Origin: Tritrichomonas musculus
Taxonomy: Eukaryota; Parabasalia; Tritrichomonadida; Tritrichomonadidae
DNA: 64,000 nt
Direction of reading: 5' to 3'
NCBI GenBank assembly: GCA_039105265.1
Contig: JAPFFF010000006.1
Span: 62,001 to 126,000 of the forward strand
Shown here: piece after piece, positions 1-10,514 of the stretch
Numbering within the stretch: position 1 is the stretch's first letter
How the letters are laid out: every line of letters begins with the position of its first letter
Translations under genes and position numbers: made by a program
Notes under the pieces: generated by a model
Database searches by the model: none
Told to the model about the DNA's origin: nothing
What the model saw: the letters and a program-made list of their open reading frames with translations, nothing else

Positions 1-114
1 TTTATTTTTTGAAACATTAAATTTTAAGGTTAGGGTAAATAGAGGATGCTTAAGCATTTTATAATTTATAAATTATAATTTAATAAATATTTTTAATCAA
101 TCAAGAAAAATCCG

Positions 115-1632
115 TTAAGGGGGTACTGTCTTTGCATTTATCTCAATATATAATTTATATTTAAATTTATGAAATCCTATAAATAATAAATGAATTTTTT
201 TATTGATATATTTAATTATATACAGCATAATAATTTGAGAATATAAAGATAAAAATAAATATGAATATGACCTTGAAGAACTTTTTAAAAGTATTTATTA
301 ACCTAATGTATTCAAAAATAAAAAAAATATAATATATTTTGCAAATTTTTATGCAAAAGCATCTTGCTTTCTTTAAAATAAAATCATAAATAAATTATAA
401 TATAAGAATTAAAATAGATTGAAATAAATAAATAAATTATAATTAATAATAGATTCAAAAAAGGTAAGCCAAATAATATTAAATTAAAATATTTTTAATT
501 TTTTTTAAGAAATCTCTCTTTGGAGCTTATTTATTTGCAGAATTAATGCGAATGGATCTAATAAAATAAGCAGAAATTTCTTGTATCGCTCAGAATAAAT
601 TTTTGTTTTTTGAAACTTTTTCTGAAGTTCTTCTCACAAAAAAAAAGCCAAATTTCAAATTTATTCTGTGTGCTGGTGCTTGAATTTGATCAACAAAATC
701 ATTAAAATCTTATTATTTATAAAAAATAAAAATTCTCCTTAAAGAGTTTTTTTGAAAAAAAAACAATTCTATCTATAAGATGCAAAATTAGATCTTTACC
801 TATACAACGCATTAATAATGGAATTAATTCAAACAATTTTTTTATGATTATGGAGCTACCAAAGATTTATAATTTAAATATAAGAATCATAGAAATCAAA
901 TCGATGACCTATGTCATTTTCGAGAATTGACTCCCAAATTTGTGAGCTTTATTTCATAAAAAAATAAATTATTTATCACAAAAGTGAAAATTAAATTCAA
1001 CTTTTTCTTAATATAAAATAATATTTTGAATAGTTAAAAAATAAAAAATAAAAATGGATTAAAATCGATAAAAAAATCATATATAAATTACATAATTTAG
1101 TGTTTTTTATCCACTTCATTTTTATTTATTGCAACAATGAGAAGATATGATTCTTAGCTTTTTTTTTTTTAAAGAGTATATAATTATATAATTGATATTG
1201 AATTTTATTACAAAAATATTGAAAATTGCTTGGTATTTAACATATTATTTTGTAAATACATGAATATTTGATGTTTGATATGATTCAAACCTATTTTTTG
1301 TACAAAAATCAAAAAATAATTGTTTGAAAATAGAACCAATAAAATATATCTGTATATTATTTTATGAATGAATCATAATAATAAAAATGTTTTTTTTTAT
1401 TGCATTTTTATATATATTCTATCAAGAAATATATAAAACATATTTAATGATAAGTTTTCAAAAAGTTAAAATTGAATAAAATTATATTTTCTTTTATCTT
1501 TTCATAATATTAAATTATTCAAATATTAAATATGGATATAAATAGCAAAAAATTATTAGGATTTTATATATGCATATAAAATTGTAAACATCATTATTGG
1601 ATGAAAAAATGACAAAGAAAGTACCCCCTTAA
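115..1632. mobile_element. Nonautonomous DNA transposon with TTAAGGGGGTAC termini
   Basis: The ends are inverted copies of each other: TTAAGGGGGTACTGTCTTTG at 115-134 and its near-complement at 1613-1632 (19 of 20 bases). The 1.5 kb between them is AT-rich with no frame of note. No convincing target duplication is seen beyond the TTAA inside the repeat. A short internal stretch near 1,268-1,300 resembles one near 45,285-45,310 inside another element, so the two may be distant relatives. Bases 1-114 and 1,633-1,914 hold nothing else I can recognise. Confidence 0.6.
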
Positions 1633-1914
1633 AGAAAATAATCAAATTTGAAAAGAATATATGAATATACACTCAAATTTAAAAATTTTGAAAAAAATAT
1701 TTTTATCTACTCCAAATAAATATATTTTAAGGATATTTTATATTTAATCACTTTTATAACGGATATTAAAACATAAATAGGCATCAGTGAAATTCAAACT
1801 AATTATCCTATAATATTTTTTGTTAATAAAGATTTGACCTTTATCACAATTTTTAAATTAAATGAGTTAATTTTAGTCAAAATTTTCAAAGTTTTGGCCA
1901 GCTACATTTATCAA

Positions 1915-4900
1915 ATGAAAAATACTATTGATCTTTCAAGATTTAAAGTTATTGAAAAGGTTGGAAGTGGAGCATTTGGTGATGTTTACAAGATTGAGGA
2001 AAAGGAATCTGGAGAAATTTACGCTGCAAAAATTTCCAAAAATACAATCAAAGAAAAATCGAGAGATGAAAAATTAAATCTTAAGCGTGAAGTTAACACA
2101 CTTTCACAATTAAATCACCCATCGGTATTAAAATTTATTGGATATAGCCAAAAAAATTTTGATGGTGAAAAAAAACCTGTTATTATCACTGAGTTTTTAT
2201 CTCAAGGCTCACTGGCAGATCTAATTGAAAATTCAAGAGATCCTGAATCTGAAGATAAAATAAACGATACGAGAAAACTGATAATTATATACGGAATAGC
2301 ATCTGCAATGTCTTATCTACACTCACATAACATTTTGCATCGTGATTTAAAACCAGCTAACATATTAATGGACAATTCATTATATCCCATTATAGCTGAC
2401 TTTGGTCTCGCTAAAATCATAAATAACGATGACGATCTGAAAAATCAAACTCAGCAATCAATAAATCAGGTTAAGGGTACACCATGTTATATTGCTCCAG
2501 AAATACTGGAAATGGATGCAAATGATGAAAAAATTATTTATTCAAAAGAATGTGATGTTTATTCTTTCGCATTTATTGTCTACCAGCTTTTTTCAAGCAA
2601 GCCGCCTTTCAATAAAATGTCACCTTATTCTGTTTTTGATAGTATTTTGAAAGGAAAAAGGCCTACTATTAACGAAAAAGATATTCCAGAAGCTTATTCA
2701 AATTTAATACAGGAATGTTGGTCGCAAGATCCAGCTAAAAGACCAACATTTGACCAAATTGTTGATAAACTTAAGACAGATAAAGAATTTATTACAAAAA
2801 ACGTAGATTCTACCAAATTCAACAAATATATTGATTTTATACAAAGTTCTTCAATTCTTTATCCAGCTAAAGAATACAACTTACTTAGTGAAAAGTGTAA
2901 AAAAGCTGTTTTGAAAGCAGAGACCGATCCAGAATATCAATTTTATGTTGGAAAATGTTTAATTGAAAAAATAGACGGTTTTCCAAAGAATATAAACGTT
3001 GGTACTGCATATCTCACTCGTTCTGCTGACAATAAATACTTGAAAGGATTAGAATATTATTGCGAAATGCTAATTAAAGGCGATATCATTGATCAAGATA
3101 TTCAGCTTGCTAGAAATTATCTGAAGCCATGTCTCAATTGTAACAATGAAGAGAAACCAATGATTTTTTTGCTATATGGCAAGGCTATGATTAAGAAACC
3201 AAATTTTTCAATTGCTATTAAGGTATTGGATTTGCTTATTAAATTAGATAATTCAAAACTTAATAATGAACAAATTAAAATTGTTGGTGAAGGATACTAT
3301 CAATATGGTAAATTGCTTTATGAAGGAAAAGGAATTGAACCTGATCGAGAGAAAGCTTTGCTTTATTTCGAGGAAGCCAAAACAAGGGGTTGCAATAAAT
3401 CCCAAGCTTATCTTAACAAGAAAGAAAGAGAAGAAGAAGACGAAGAAGAAGATAATAATAATTTTGTTGATGTTGTTTTCTTAGTAGATGGTACTTTTTC
3501 AATGAAACATTTTATAAAATCTATTCAATTTACTCTAATAGACGTTGCAAATCAATATAATATCAATTTTTCTGATTATAATTTCAGGTATGGTGCCGTG
3601 GTTTACCGAGATAGTGCTGTCACAAAATTAATTAAAGACAAAAGGACCGATAAAATCGATTGTTACGATTTAACTGATAACCCAGAAGAAATTGTAGACT
3701 TTTTCTCTAATGTAAAAACCTACGGTGGAGGAGGCGATGGGCCTAATGATTGGGCATCTGGTTTCTCATACTTATTGAATAGAATCAGCTGGCGAAAAGA
3801 CTCTATACGAATTGTTATTCATATTGCTGATGCTCCTGGACATGGAAAAAGTTTTACAGCAAAGAAAGGATTTTATCGTCGTACAGTTAATATACCTAAA
3901 TTCAATAATCATAATTCACTTGAAATAAATAAAAAGATATATAATCAAAAAATTCAAAACAGACTTAATAATTGGTGCCACGCAATGGTTTGCCAATTAG
4001 CAGTGAAAAAAATCATGTTCTTTTGCATGAACGGGAGTGATAGAGCAATGCAGTGTTTTTATTTAACAAAACAAGTTTACCTTAAGAAAGGAGGATTAAA
4101 ATATGTTATTCTTAATCAGTTTAATTGTAGCTTTAGCTCTAAAAATGAAGATGATATCGATGTTGATGATCTTAATAATACCATGAAAGAATTAGCTTTG
4201 AATGCTGTTGATATTGCTGTTAATTTTGCCAATAGTAAAGAAGATTATGAACCAACTGAATTTGAAGTTAATTGTGACGAACAATTCGAGCAAAACTTAC
4301 AACAATATGAAGATAGTGTTCAAAAAGAACAGCATGATAAAGGAATGGACAGTGATGATAGTACAACATCTGTTTCGAGCTTGAACAGCAATATAAGCCG
4401 TAATTCAACAAGAGAAGCTATTGATTTTGATAGTGATTTTGACGATGATAGTGATTCAGATAAACCGCTTCAATCTGACAGTAATGAAGATGAAGAAGAT
4501 AATATCAAGGCATCTCCAAATATTTCATATTCAAGGAGGGAAAGAAATTCTAATAACAATGGTCCAGGTAGATACGTCCGTTCAAATAGGCGCAACTTTA
4601 GAAATAGAGGTGGACGCAATAACAGAGGCAGATATCAATCGCAAGGTAATCGTCAAAATCGAAGTGATTATAATGATCAAGACGAAGACTCTGATGACGA
4701 ATCAAATCAAGGAAATAGAAACAGAGGCAGAAACAACAGCAACAGAAGCAGATGTAATTACAATAACAGAGGCAGAGGTGGTTACAGCAACAGCCGAGGT
4801 GGATACCAAACAAAATATTATCATCAAAATCGAGATGACTCTAGTGATCAAGACGAGGACTCTGAGAAAGAAACAAATCAAGGAAATAGAAACGGAGGCA

Positions 4901-5388
4901 GAAATAGCGCCACCGGAAGCAGAGGTGGTTACAATAACAGAGGAAGAGGTAATTACAGCAACAATCGTGGAGGATACGCCGCACAAAATAATCGTCGCAA
5001 TCGAGAAGATTCTTTTGGTCAGGACGAGGATTCTGATGACGATTCAAATCAAGGAAACAGAAACAGAGGTAGAAATAATTACAACAGAAGCCGAGGTGGT
5101 TACAATAACAGAGGAAGAGGTAATTACAGCAACAATCGTGGAGGATACGCCGCACAAAATAATCTTCGCAATCGAGAAGATTCTTTTGGTCAGGACGAGG
5201 ATTCTGATGACGATTCAAATCAAGGAAACAGAAACAGGGGTAGAAATAATTACAACAGAAGCCGAGGTGGTTACAATAATCGTGGTGGAAACAACCAAAA
5301 TAGAAATAATTACAGAGGTGGAGGTGGTAATAACAGAGGTATGCGTAGAGTAAATAGGATGAAAGATGATAGTGATGATGATGAATAA
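1915..5388 (+). CDS. Protein kinase with Sel1-like repeats, VWA-like domain and RGG-rich tail
   Basis: A 1,157-residue eukaryotic protein kinase. The glycine loop GSGAFGDV is at residues 17-24, the ATP lysine is K39 (AAKIS), the catalytic loop HRDLKPAN is near 142 and DFGLAK near 162, followed by GTPCYIAPE. All catalytic residues are present, so it should be active on Ser/Thr. Residues about 330-500 read as helical Sel1-like repeats (YYQYGKLLYEGKGI). A VWA-like domain starts near 519 (FLVDGTFSM, then GGGGDGPNDWASG). An acidic linker leads to a tail of Gly-Arg-Asn RGG repeats mixed with acidic SDD blocks, typical of RNA-binding regions. The frame is open from 1,834, but only through a TTG; the first ATG at 1,915 lies just before the kinase fold. 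The stop overlaps TAAA. VWA kinases of the alpha-kinase type are known elsewhere, but this one is a conventional kinase. Confidence 0.9.
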   Translation: MKNTIDLSRFKVIEKVGSGAFGDVYKIEEKESGEIYAAKISKNTIKEKSRDEKLNLKREVNTLSQLNHPSVLKFIGYSQKNFDGEKKPVIITEFLSQGSLADLIENSRDPESEDKINDTRKLIIIYGIASAMSYLHSHNILHRDLKPANILMDNSLYPIIADFGLAKIINNDDDLKNQTQQSINQVKGTPCYIAPEILEMDANDEKIIYSKECDVYSFAFIVYQLFSSKPPFNKMSPYSVFDSILKGKRPTINEKDIPEAYSNLIQECWSQDPAKRPTFDQIVDKLKTDKEFITKNVDSTKFNKYIDFIQSSSILYPAKEYNLLSEKCKKAVLKAETDPEYQFYVGKCLIEKIDGFPKNINVGTAYLTRSADNKYLKGLEYYCEMLIKGDIIDQDIQLARNYLKPCLNCNNEEKPMIFLLYGKAMIKKPNFSIAIKVLDLLIKLDNSKLNNEQIKIVGEGYYQYGKLLYEGKGIEPDREKALLYFEEAKTRGCNKSQAYLNKKEREEEDEEEDNNNFVDVVFLVDGTFSMKHFIKSIQFTLIDVANQYNINFSDYNFRYGAVVYRDSAVTKLIKDKRTDKIDCYDLTDNPEEIVDFFSNVKTYGGGGDGPNDWASGFSYLLNRISWRKDSIRIVIHIADAPGHGKSFTAKKGFYRRTVNIPKFNNHNSLEINKKIYNQKIQNRLNNWCHAMVCQLAVKKIMFFCMNGSDRAMQCFYLTKQVYLKKGGLKYVILNQFNCSFSSKNEDDIDVDDLNNTMKELALNAVDIAVNFANSKEDYEPTEFEVNCDEQFEQNLQQYEDSVQKEQHDKGMDSDDSTTSVSSLNSNISRNSTREAIDFDSDFDDDSDSDKPLQSDSNEDEEDNIKASPNISYSRRERNSNNNGPGRYVRSNRRNFRNRGGRNNRGRYQSQGNRQNRSDYNDQDEDSDDESNQGNRNRGRNNSNRSRCNYNNRGRGGYSNSRGGYQTKYYHQNRDDSSDQDEDSEKETNQGNRNGGRNSATGSRGGYNNRGRGNYSNNRGGYAAQNNRRNREDSFGQDEDSDDDSNQGNRNRGRNNYNRSRGGYNNRGRGNYSNNRGGYAAQNNLRNREDSFGQDEDSDDDSNQGNRNRGRNNYNRSRGGYNNRGGNNQNRNNYRGGGGNNRGMRRVNRMKDDSDDDE
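4924..5286 (+). repeat. 171-bp in-frame tandem repeats in the kinase tail
   Basis: GGTGGTTACAATAA recurs at 4,924, 5,095 and 5,266, a 171-bp (57-codon) period. The first two units are almost identical at DNA level, including the acidic FGQDEDSDDDSN stretch and the RGG block, which points to a recent in-frame duplication that lengthened the tail. Confidence 0.85.
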
Positions 5389-5400
5389 ATTTGTTTAACA

Positions 5401-5450
5401 AACCGTTTACAATAGGGGGTTTAACCGTTCGTAAAGTGTCAAAAATTTTC
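5401..5450. other. Fragment of a transposon end
   Basis: AACCGTTTACAAT and the following GGGGGTTTAACCG...AAAGTGTCAAAAA resemble the terminal sequence of the 44,730-45,622 element (GGGGATTCAACCG...AGTGACACA). A related fragment in inverse orientation lies at about 45,660-45,690. Only a stub is present here, directly against the start of the next element. Confidence 0.4.
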
Positions 5451-5804
5451 ATTAAGGTAAAAATGCAATACGTTAAAAATTGAGAAAGAGTACGTTAAAA
5501 ATTGAAGAAAAGCACCCTCCCAGAAAAAGTTTTAATTTCAATATATGTCAGATTTGAATTTCTGAACTTTATAAAATATTTTTATATTCAATTTGAAACG
5601 AAAATTTTAATAATTAAATTTTTCAATTATAAATTTATAGTGTTCCTAAAAAATATTGATAAGAAATGAATTCAATAGTTAATCGTCGTTAACAAAAGTT
5701 ATTTTATTTTTAAAATTTTTAATTTAAAAAGTTAAATTTCTTATCAATATTTTTTCGGCAATTGAAAAAGTTGATTTTTTATTAAAAATTAAAATTAAAA
5801 TCTT

Positions 5805-6190
5805 ACTTGATTGCCTTGCACTTCGAGGCATTGTTTCAATTTCTTTGGAAAAGAATCAATCAAAGAATTGTTTGTTGCTAAACTTAGATTATTCCATATA
5901 AAGAATAAATTTGTGTTCAGGAAACATTTGCCATTTCAGCTCCAGGGATTTCAGGAAACATTATTGCTTTAACGCATATGAAATACTTGATTTCATTTGT
6001 TAATATTTGTGGTCGGCCGGGTTGTGTTTTTTCTGGTCTCCCTTCATCAATCTATTTAGCTACTGCTTTGACGCAATTTAACGAAATACTTAATGCATCA
6101 GCTGTTTTGCTTTTATTAAAATTGTGAGATTGCAGAACCACTTGCGATTAAATTATTGCGTTCGTTTGTATTTTTTGGTAAAGAAAACAT
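5805..6190 (-). pseudogene. Tc1/mariner transposase remnant
   Basis: Reading leftward from an ATG at 6,190, fragments in different frames give an N-terminal helix-turn-helix region (KSKTADALSISLNCV, then EGRPEKTQPGRPQILTNEI, the usual GRPRK-type linker). Near the left end is a transposase C-terminus (NNSLIDSFPKKLKQCLEVQG). The catalytic middle is deleted, with at least two frameshifts and several stops, so it cannot be active. The family is inferred from HTH, linker and tail order together with the flanking TA. Confidence 0.6.
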
Positions 6191-6380
6191 ATAAATAAAA
6201 GGTCAAAAGATTGACCAACAATTGATTCATAAATTCATGAATAGGTCATTAAATAGATGTACCAGTACCATTGAATTTTTTTTAATTTTTTATGAATAAT
6301 CAATTTAAAAAGTGAAAAATTGAATGAAAATTGCTACTGAAAAATTGGCCCTACCATTTGGAAATTTGATTTAGCCATAT

Positions 6381-7230
6381 TAAGCTTGTAAAATATACCC
6401 AAATGTAAAAAAAAGACCTGGTCTTGGTGATTCTTTCTGGTCTTTTGGCGATTTTAATAAATCTTTTAAAAAGTTATTTCTTATGAATTATTAAATAAAA
6501 TGATTAAATGATATTTGATTAAATAATAATTCAATTTACGAATCAACATTCAATAAATTCAATGAATTTATTTAATTACTCGGCTATATATATTCATAAA
6601 AGTATAAATACTATTAATATTTCAATGCATTATTTATTATTCGGCTATATATATTCATAAAAATATAAATACTATTAATATTTTAAATACATTTTATATC
6701 GGTATATATTTAAAATATGAATGAAAAAAAATTTATTTTCAATTGAAAAAATGCTTTTATTGATTTCATTATATATTTATATCTTTTTTTTTTATTTATT
6801 TTATAAATGATATTTTGAAAGCTTTACAAATCACCATCGCCAAAAAAACCGTTTTGGTGATCTCCAAAATATATGTAAACTATTCAAAATTGAATGCTGT
6901 CGCCAAAAACCCAAGACCTGGGCTTTTGGTGAAATCGGTTATTTGGCTTTTCATCGTCAATATAAATGAGCTTTTTATTATTATTTTATATGATATATTA
7001 TACAAATCATACAATTATTTTGTAATATTCAAAAAATAACAATTTTTTACTGAGAAAATCTTATCGATTATTAATATGACTTTTGATAAAACTCATTTAA
7101 TTCCTCTTTCAAATAATTCAATGGTTTATGACAATAATAAATATTAATAAAAATTTATTTGACAATAATATGGTTACATTTGGTGATTTTTAAAACCCAA
7201 AAAACGTTTATTTCACCAAATTTACAAGCT
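6381..7230. mobile_element. Nonautonomous element with 9-10 bp target duplication
   Basis: A direct repeat TAGCCATATT occurs at 6,372-6,381 and 7,231-7,240. Just inside are inverted ends, AAGCTTGTAAA on the left and AGCTTGTAAA on the right. A 9-10 bp duplication is typical of Mutator-like (MULE) elements. The interior has no convincing gene: a 74-codon frame at 6,815 starts only with TTG. It holds several CACCAAA/GGTGAT-type motifs and a 61-bp tandem duplication. It lies inside the mariner-like copy, so it is the younger insertion. Confidence 0.55.
6577..6697. repeat. 61-bp tandem duplication
   Basis: CGGCTATATATATTCATAAA followed by the same ACTATTAATATTT stretch occurs twice, at 6,581 and 6,642, with two or three differences. 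It is non-coding and lies within the 6,381-7,230 element. Confidence 0.75.
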
Positions 7231-8395
7231 TAGCCATATTCTATAAAAATATGTATATTATGTGAATATCAAGTTTATTTTAAGAGCTTGGCTTAGCATC
7301 TTTCGAAATGGAAAATGTATTCAAATTTTCAATAAGTAATCACAAAAAAAAAAAAATTTCAGAGATATTATTTTTTTTTTATCAGTAACTTTTTGAATAC
7401 ATGGAAATTATATTTTCAATGTAATAAAATAATCAATACAAATATTAAATTGATTATTTTCTCAATTATTAAAATATGATTATATATTTATAAAAAAGCA
7501 ATTATTATAAATGTATCCATTTATATTTAAATAAATATTATATTATAAATAAATAAAAAATATAATTCATGAAACTCTTTTGTAAACCGAAATAACTTAG
7601 TCCAGGTATATCTCATTAAATTTGAATGAATTTGAAAGAAATTTTAAAATTCTCTCAAATTATTTTTAAATAAATTTTCTCAATTTTTTCAATGAAACAT
7701 GAAAATTTCTCTCAAATTTCTTATCAATATTTTTTAGGACCACTATAGTTTATCAACTTTTTCAATTAATATTTGAACAAAAAAGAGTTTTAAATTTATA
7801 TTCGAATTATTATAAAGAAGAGAAAGATTATGTAATTTATATTAAATTTTAAAATATAATATCAATAATTATCACAAAAATTTTACTAAATTATAAAAAA
7901 AGTAGTAATAGAAAAAATAAATATACAATGAATTTAATAAGATTCGTTTCTTCTTATAAAATATTGATTTGATGTCTATGAAAAATGGGATATTGCCATT
8001 AAAATTAATTTTTTTATCGTTTTCGTAATATTTTAATAATGTTATTTGTAAAAAACTGTAAACAAAGAGAAATTATGTCGCATTTGTGATGAAAACTCCT
8101 TACCAATTTGTTTCCATCAATAATATAACAAATTTTTTTTTGATGAGATATAATTGGAAAGCATAAAATATTAAATTGATTTACCTCCATGTAGTCAGCA
8201 AATTCAATGTAATCAAAACAAATTGGGCCTTTTTGGGTGTGGAATTAAAAGGATTTGTTAATAAAAAATGTATTCTTTAATGAAAACAAAAAATAGAAAA
8301 GAAAATAATTTTACTTAACATGTCAAATTATATAGTGTCATTTTTACCTTAAGATTAAAAAAAGATAGATTTCATTAAATAAATAAGATATTATT

Positions 8396-9525
8396 TACAC
8401 CCCGAGCTAAAGTCTATTTTAAACGGCTCTTATTACATCAAAATATCATTTATTCAAAAAGCCAAAAAAGAGCATATTTCATGAAAATAAAAACGTTTTT
8501 TTTTTTAGTTTTTTGGTTAACAAATTTATCTTTATCTTTATATATATATATTAAAATTTGGTTAACAAAATTAATAAAAAAAACTTAACGTTTTCCAAAA
8601 ATAACGAGCTGTAATAAGGACCTTTCAATTTGTTTTATATGGCTGAAATTTCAATAGTCTCTTGTAATAAGAATTCAATACTCCTGCTTTAAGGAGTATT
8701 GAAATTATTTTATTTGTCAAATAATTGAATACTTTTTGCTTTAAGGTTTGAGTACTTTGCTTTAAGGATTCAATACTTTAAATATATTTTCAGAGTATTT
8801 TATATAGTATTTTTTACAAAAATATTGGATATATTGCATTATCTTTTTGTCCTCACGACAATTAAATTGCACAATATACTTATATATTTAAGATTATATA
8901 TAAAAACATTTATTATTAATATCAAGATACAAAATAAGACAAATTTCGTTTTAATTCAACCGAACATTTTGCTTTAGATAATCATAATATCTATAATTAT
9001 AATACAATATTATTATTAATTTCATAAAAAAAATCTTATATATCTATAAATAACCAAAATATTTATATATTTATAATAATAAATTTCTTTCAATTTTTAA
9101 AGTAATAAAAAAGTCCATTTATTCCTATCATAAAATGGTTTAATATAATATTTTATATTTATTTTGATATATATAAATGTTTGAATATTCTAAATAATAA
9201 ATATATTATTTTTAATCGTTTAAAAACCAAAAAATTAATGTTCTTACATTTTGGGCTTTTTCAATTTATGTAATAAGATTTGAGAAATACTGTAATAAGG
9301 AAAAAATTTTTGATTTTTCGAACAAAAATTATAAATATATGATAAGTATAAGATTATAAATTTAAATAATTTTTTTATTTATATATATATTTGTAATTAA
9401 ACAAGATACTCTTATTTATAATTTTTTTAATTAGGGTCATAAGTTCGTTTGGCAGCTCGCCTTTTTTTTAAAAAAAAATTCTTATTACATTTTTATTTTT
9501 GAAAATGTAATAAGCTCGGGGTGTA
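8396..9525. mobile_element. 1.1-kb nonautonomous transposon with TTACACCCCGAGCT ends
   Basis: TTACACCCCGAGCT at the left end (8,395-8,408) is mirrored by AGCTCGGGGTGTAA at 9,513-9,526. The interior is AT-rich with no frame and carries short inverted motifs such as CTCCTGCTTTAAGGAG and repeats of GTAATAAG and GCTTTAAGG. The flanks share only TATTAT, so the target duplication is uncertain. Confidence 0.6.
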
Positions 9526-9526
9526 A

Positions 9527-10180
9527 TATTATTATACTATATTAATATTTATTTATATAAATTAAGGATGTCGGTTTTGGGCAATTTGGCTTTGGGCAGC
9601 CCAACCCATTGCCTTTTTATATTTGGGTAAGTGGGAATAAGGATGTCGATTTGTGCAATTTGATTTTTTTTTGGGCAAACGGTTTTGGGCAGAGAGTTTC
9701 ATAAAAAAAATTGAGCGAGCGGAGTATAAAAAAAAAAGCATAATTCGAAAAATCGAACCAGGCACTTCTCAATTTTCGCAAACACTAGAATCAATCAATC
9801 AATCTCAATCCAAAATTTGGAATGAATTTCCCAAAAACGAGATTGGTCAGCTTTGTTCGAGTTTTAATTCTCTCTTAAAAACTTGTATCAATTCAAATTG
9901 AGATTTAATTTCAGAGATTTTAAGATGTTCAATTGAAAGCGATTTATCAGTCGTTTTAAACAGATGATTTGCTTACAACTGATTAATTAAATCATCGATA
10001 TGATCCAACAATCAATGATCAGACGATAAGTTAACTGACAAGAAGGCAGCATACAATTGATGAATTTTACTTTTAATTATAAAAAAAGTGAAAAAATGGC
10101 ATGTAAAGAGATGACAAAAACGTTTGTTAGAGTAGTATATACGAGTCGGTTTCCGTTGGGGCCACGCTACGCTTAAGCCC
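9527..10180. other. Spacer with a decayed, gene-like stretch, left flank of the Polinton
   Basis: Bases 9,653-9,901 form an open plus-strand frame beginning with GTG rather than ATG. Its composition is protein-like (KIERAEYKKKSIIRKIEPG) and the reading continues past stops to about 10,080, as a worn gene would. An imperfect direct repeat (AAGGATGTCG, GGGCAATTTG) lies at 9,567 and 9,640. Bases 10,131-10,180 begin AGTAGTATA and become GC-rich up to the Polinton target site. Confidence 0.4.
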
Positions 10181-10490
10181 ACTACTTAAGTGATGACGAA
10201 TTCTTCCGGAAGATATTTTGGCCTTGAGTTTCGGGTCCGATTTTCAATACGAAGGTAGACCTGTCTTCTAGCATTCATTTTCAGAGTCATGTTTCAATAC
10301 TAGGAGCTCAAACTTGGGAACAGCGTATTTTAAGAAAAAGTGCCCAAAAATGGATGTTTTGAAGGTGTTTGAGGCCAAAAATAATGTCCGAATTTGCGTC
10401 GTTTTTGATACAAAAAGAGAATGTAAAAGAGCAGATTTTCATGAAAAATGGTGTACAGGAAGATATCAATCTTTTTGTAAGGGATAATTT
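10181..10490 (+). repeat. Polinton left terminal inverted repeat
   Basis: These 310 bp match the complement of 33,015-33,324 throughout my reading. The element-side end lies 24 bp before the polymerase start codon, so the repeat probably contains that gene's promoter. The outer flank carries the AGCCC target copy. Confidence 0.93.
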
Positions 10491-10514
10491 TTTTAATGCG
10501 GAGGCAAAGAAAAG

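Larger units (their letters stand above)
5638..7745. mobile_element. Tc1/mariner-type transposon copy, degenerate
   Basis: Inverted ends TAGTGTTCCTAAAAAATATT (from 5,638) and TAGTGGTCCTAAAAAATATT (reading inward from 7,745) continue to match for about 30 bp. TA lies on both outer sides, as expected for Tc1/mariner. A third, inverted copy of the inner TIR sits at 5,738-5,758, so an internal rearrangement has occurred. It carries a broken transposase gene on the minus strand and was itself hit by a second element at 6,381-7,230. Confidence 0.6.
5452..8352. mobile_element. Decayed DNA transposon hosting nested insertions
   Basis: TTAAGGTAAAAATG at 5,452-5,465 is matched by its exact complement at 8,339-8,352. 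The left end continues with two ACGTTAAAAATTGA copies and resembles the TIR of the 248-bp MITE at 42,465-42,712 (TTAAGGTACAAATTCAGTAC). Most of the interior is taken up by other elements (5,638-7,745 and, inside that, 6,381-7,230). No reading frame of its own is visible. The boundaries rest on short repeats, so this call is tentative. Confidence 0.4.

Noticed and set aside
1834-1914. Upstream extension of the kinase frame
   Set aside because: It starts with TTG; the first ATG is at 1,915 directly before the kinase fold. The same reasoning moved the starts at 18,779, 20,387 and 26,445.
4421-5353. Long frame on the other plus frame (310 codons) and long minus frames over the kinase tail
   Set aside because: They mirror the RGG/acidic repeats in other frames and have the monotonous composition typical of shadows.
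9653-9901. 82-codon frame left of the Polinton
   Set aside because: It begins with GTG and has no recognisable domain; at best a decayed gene, so it is described as part of the spacer.
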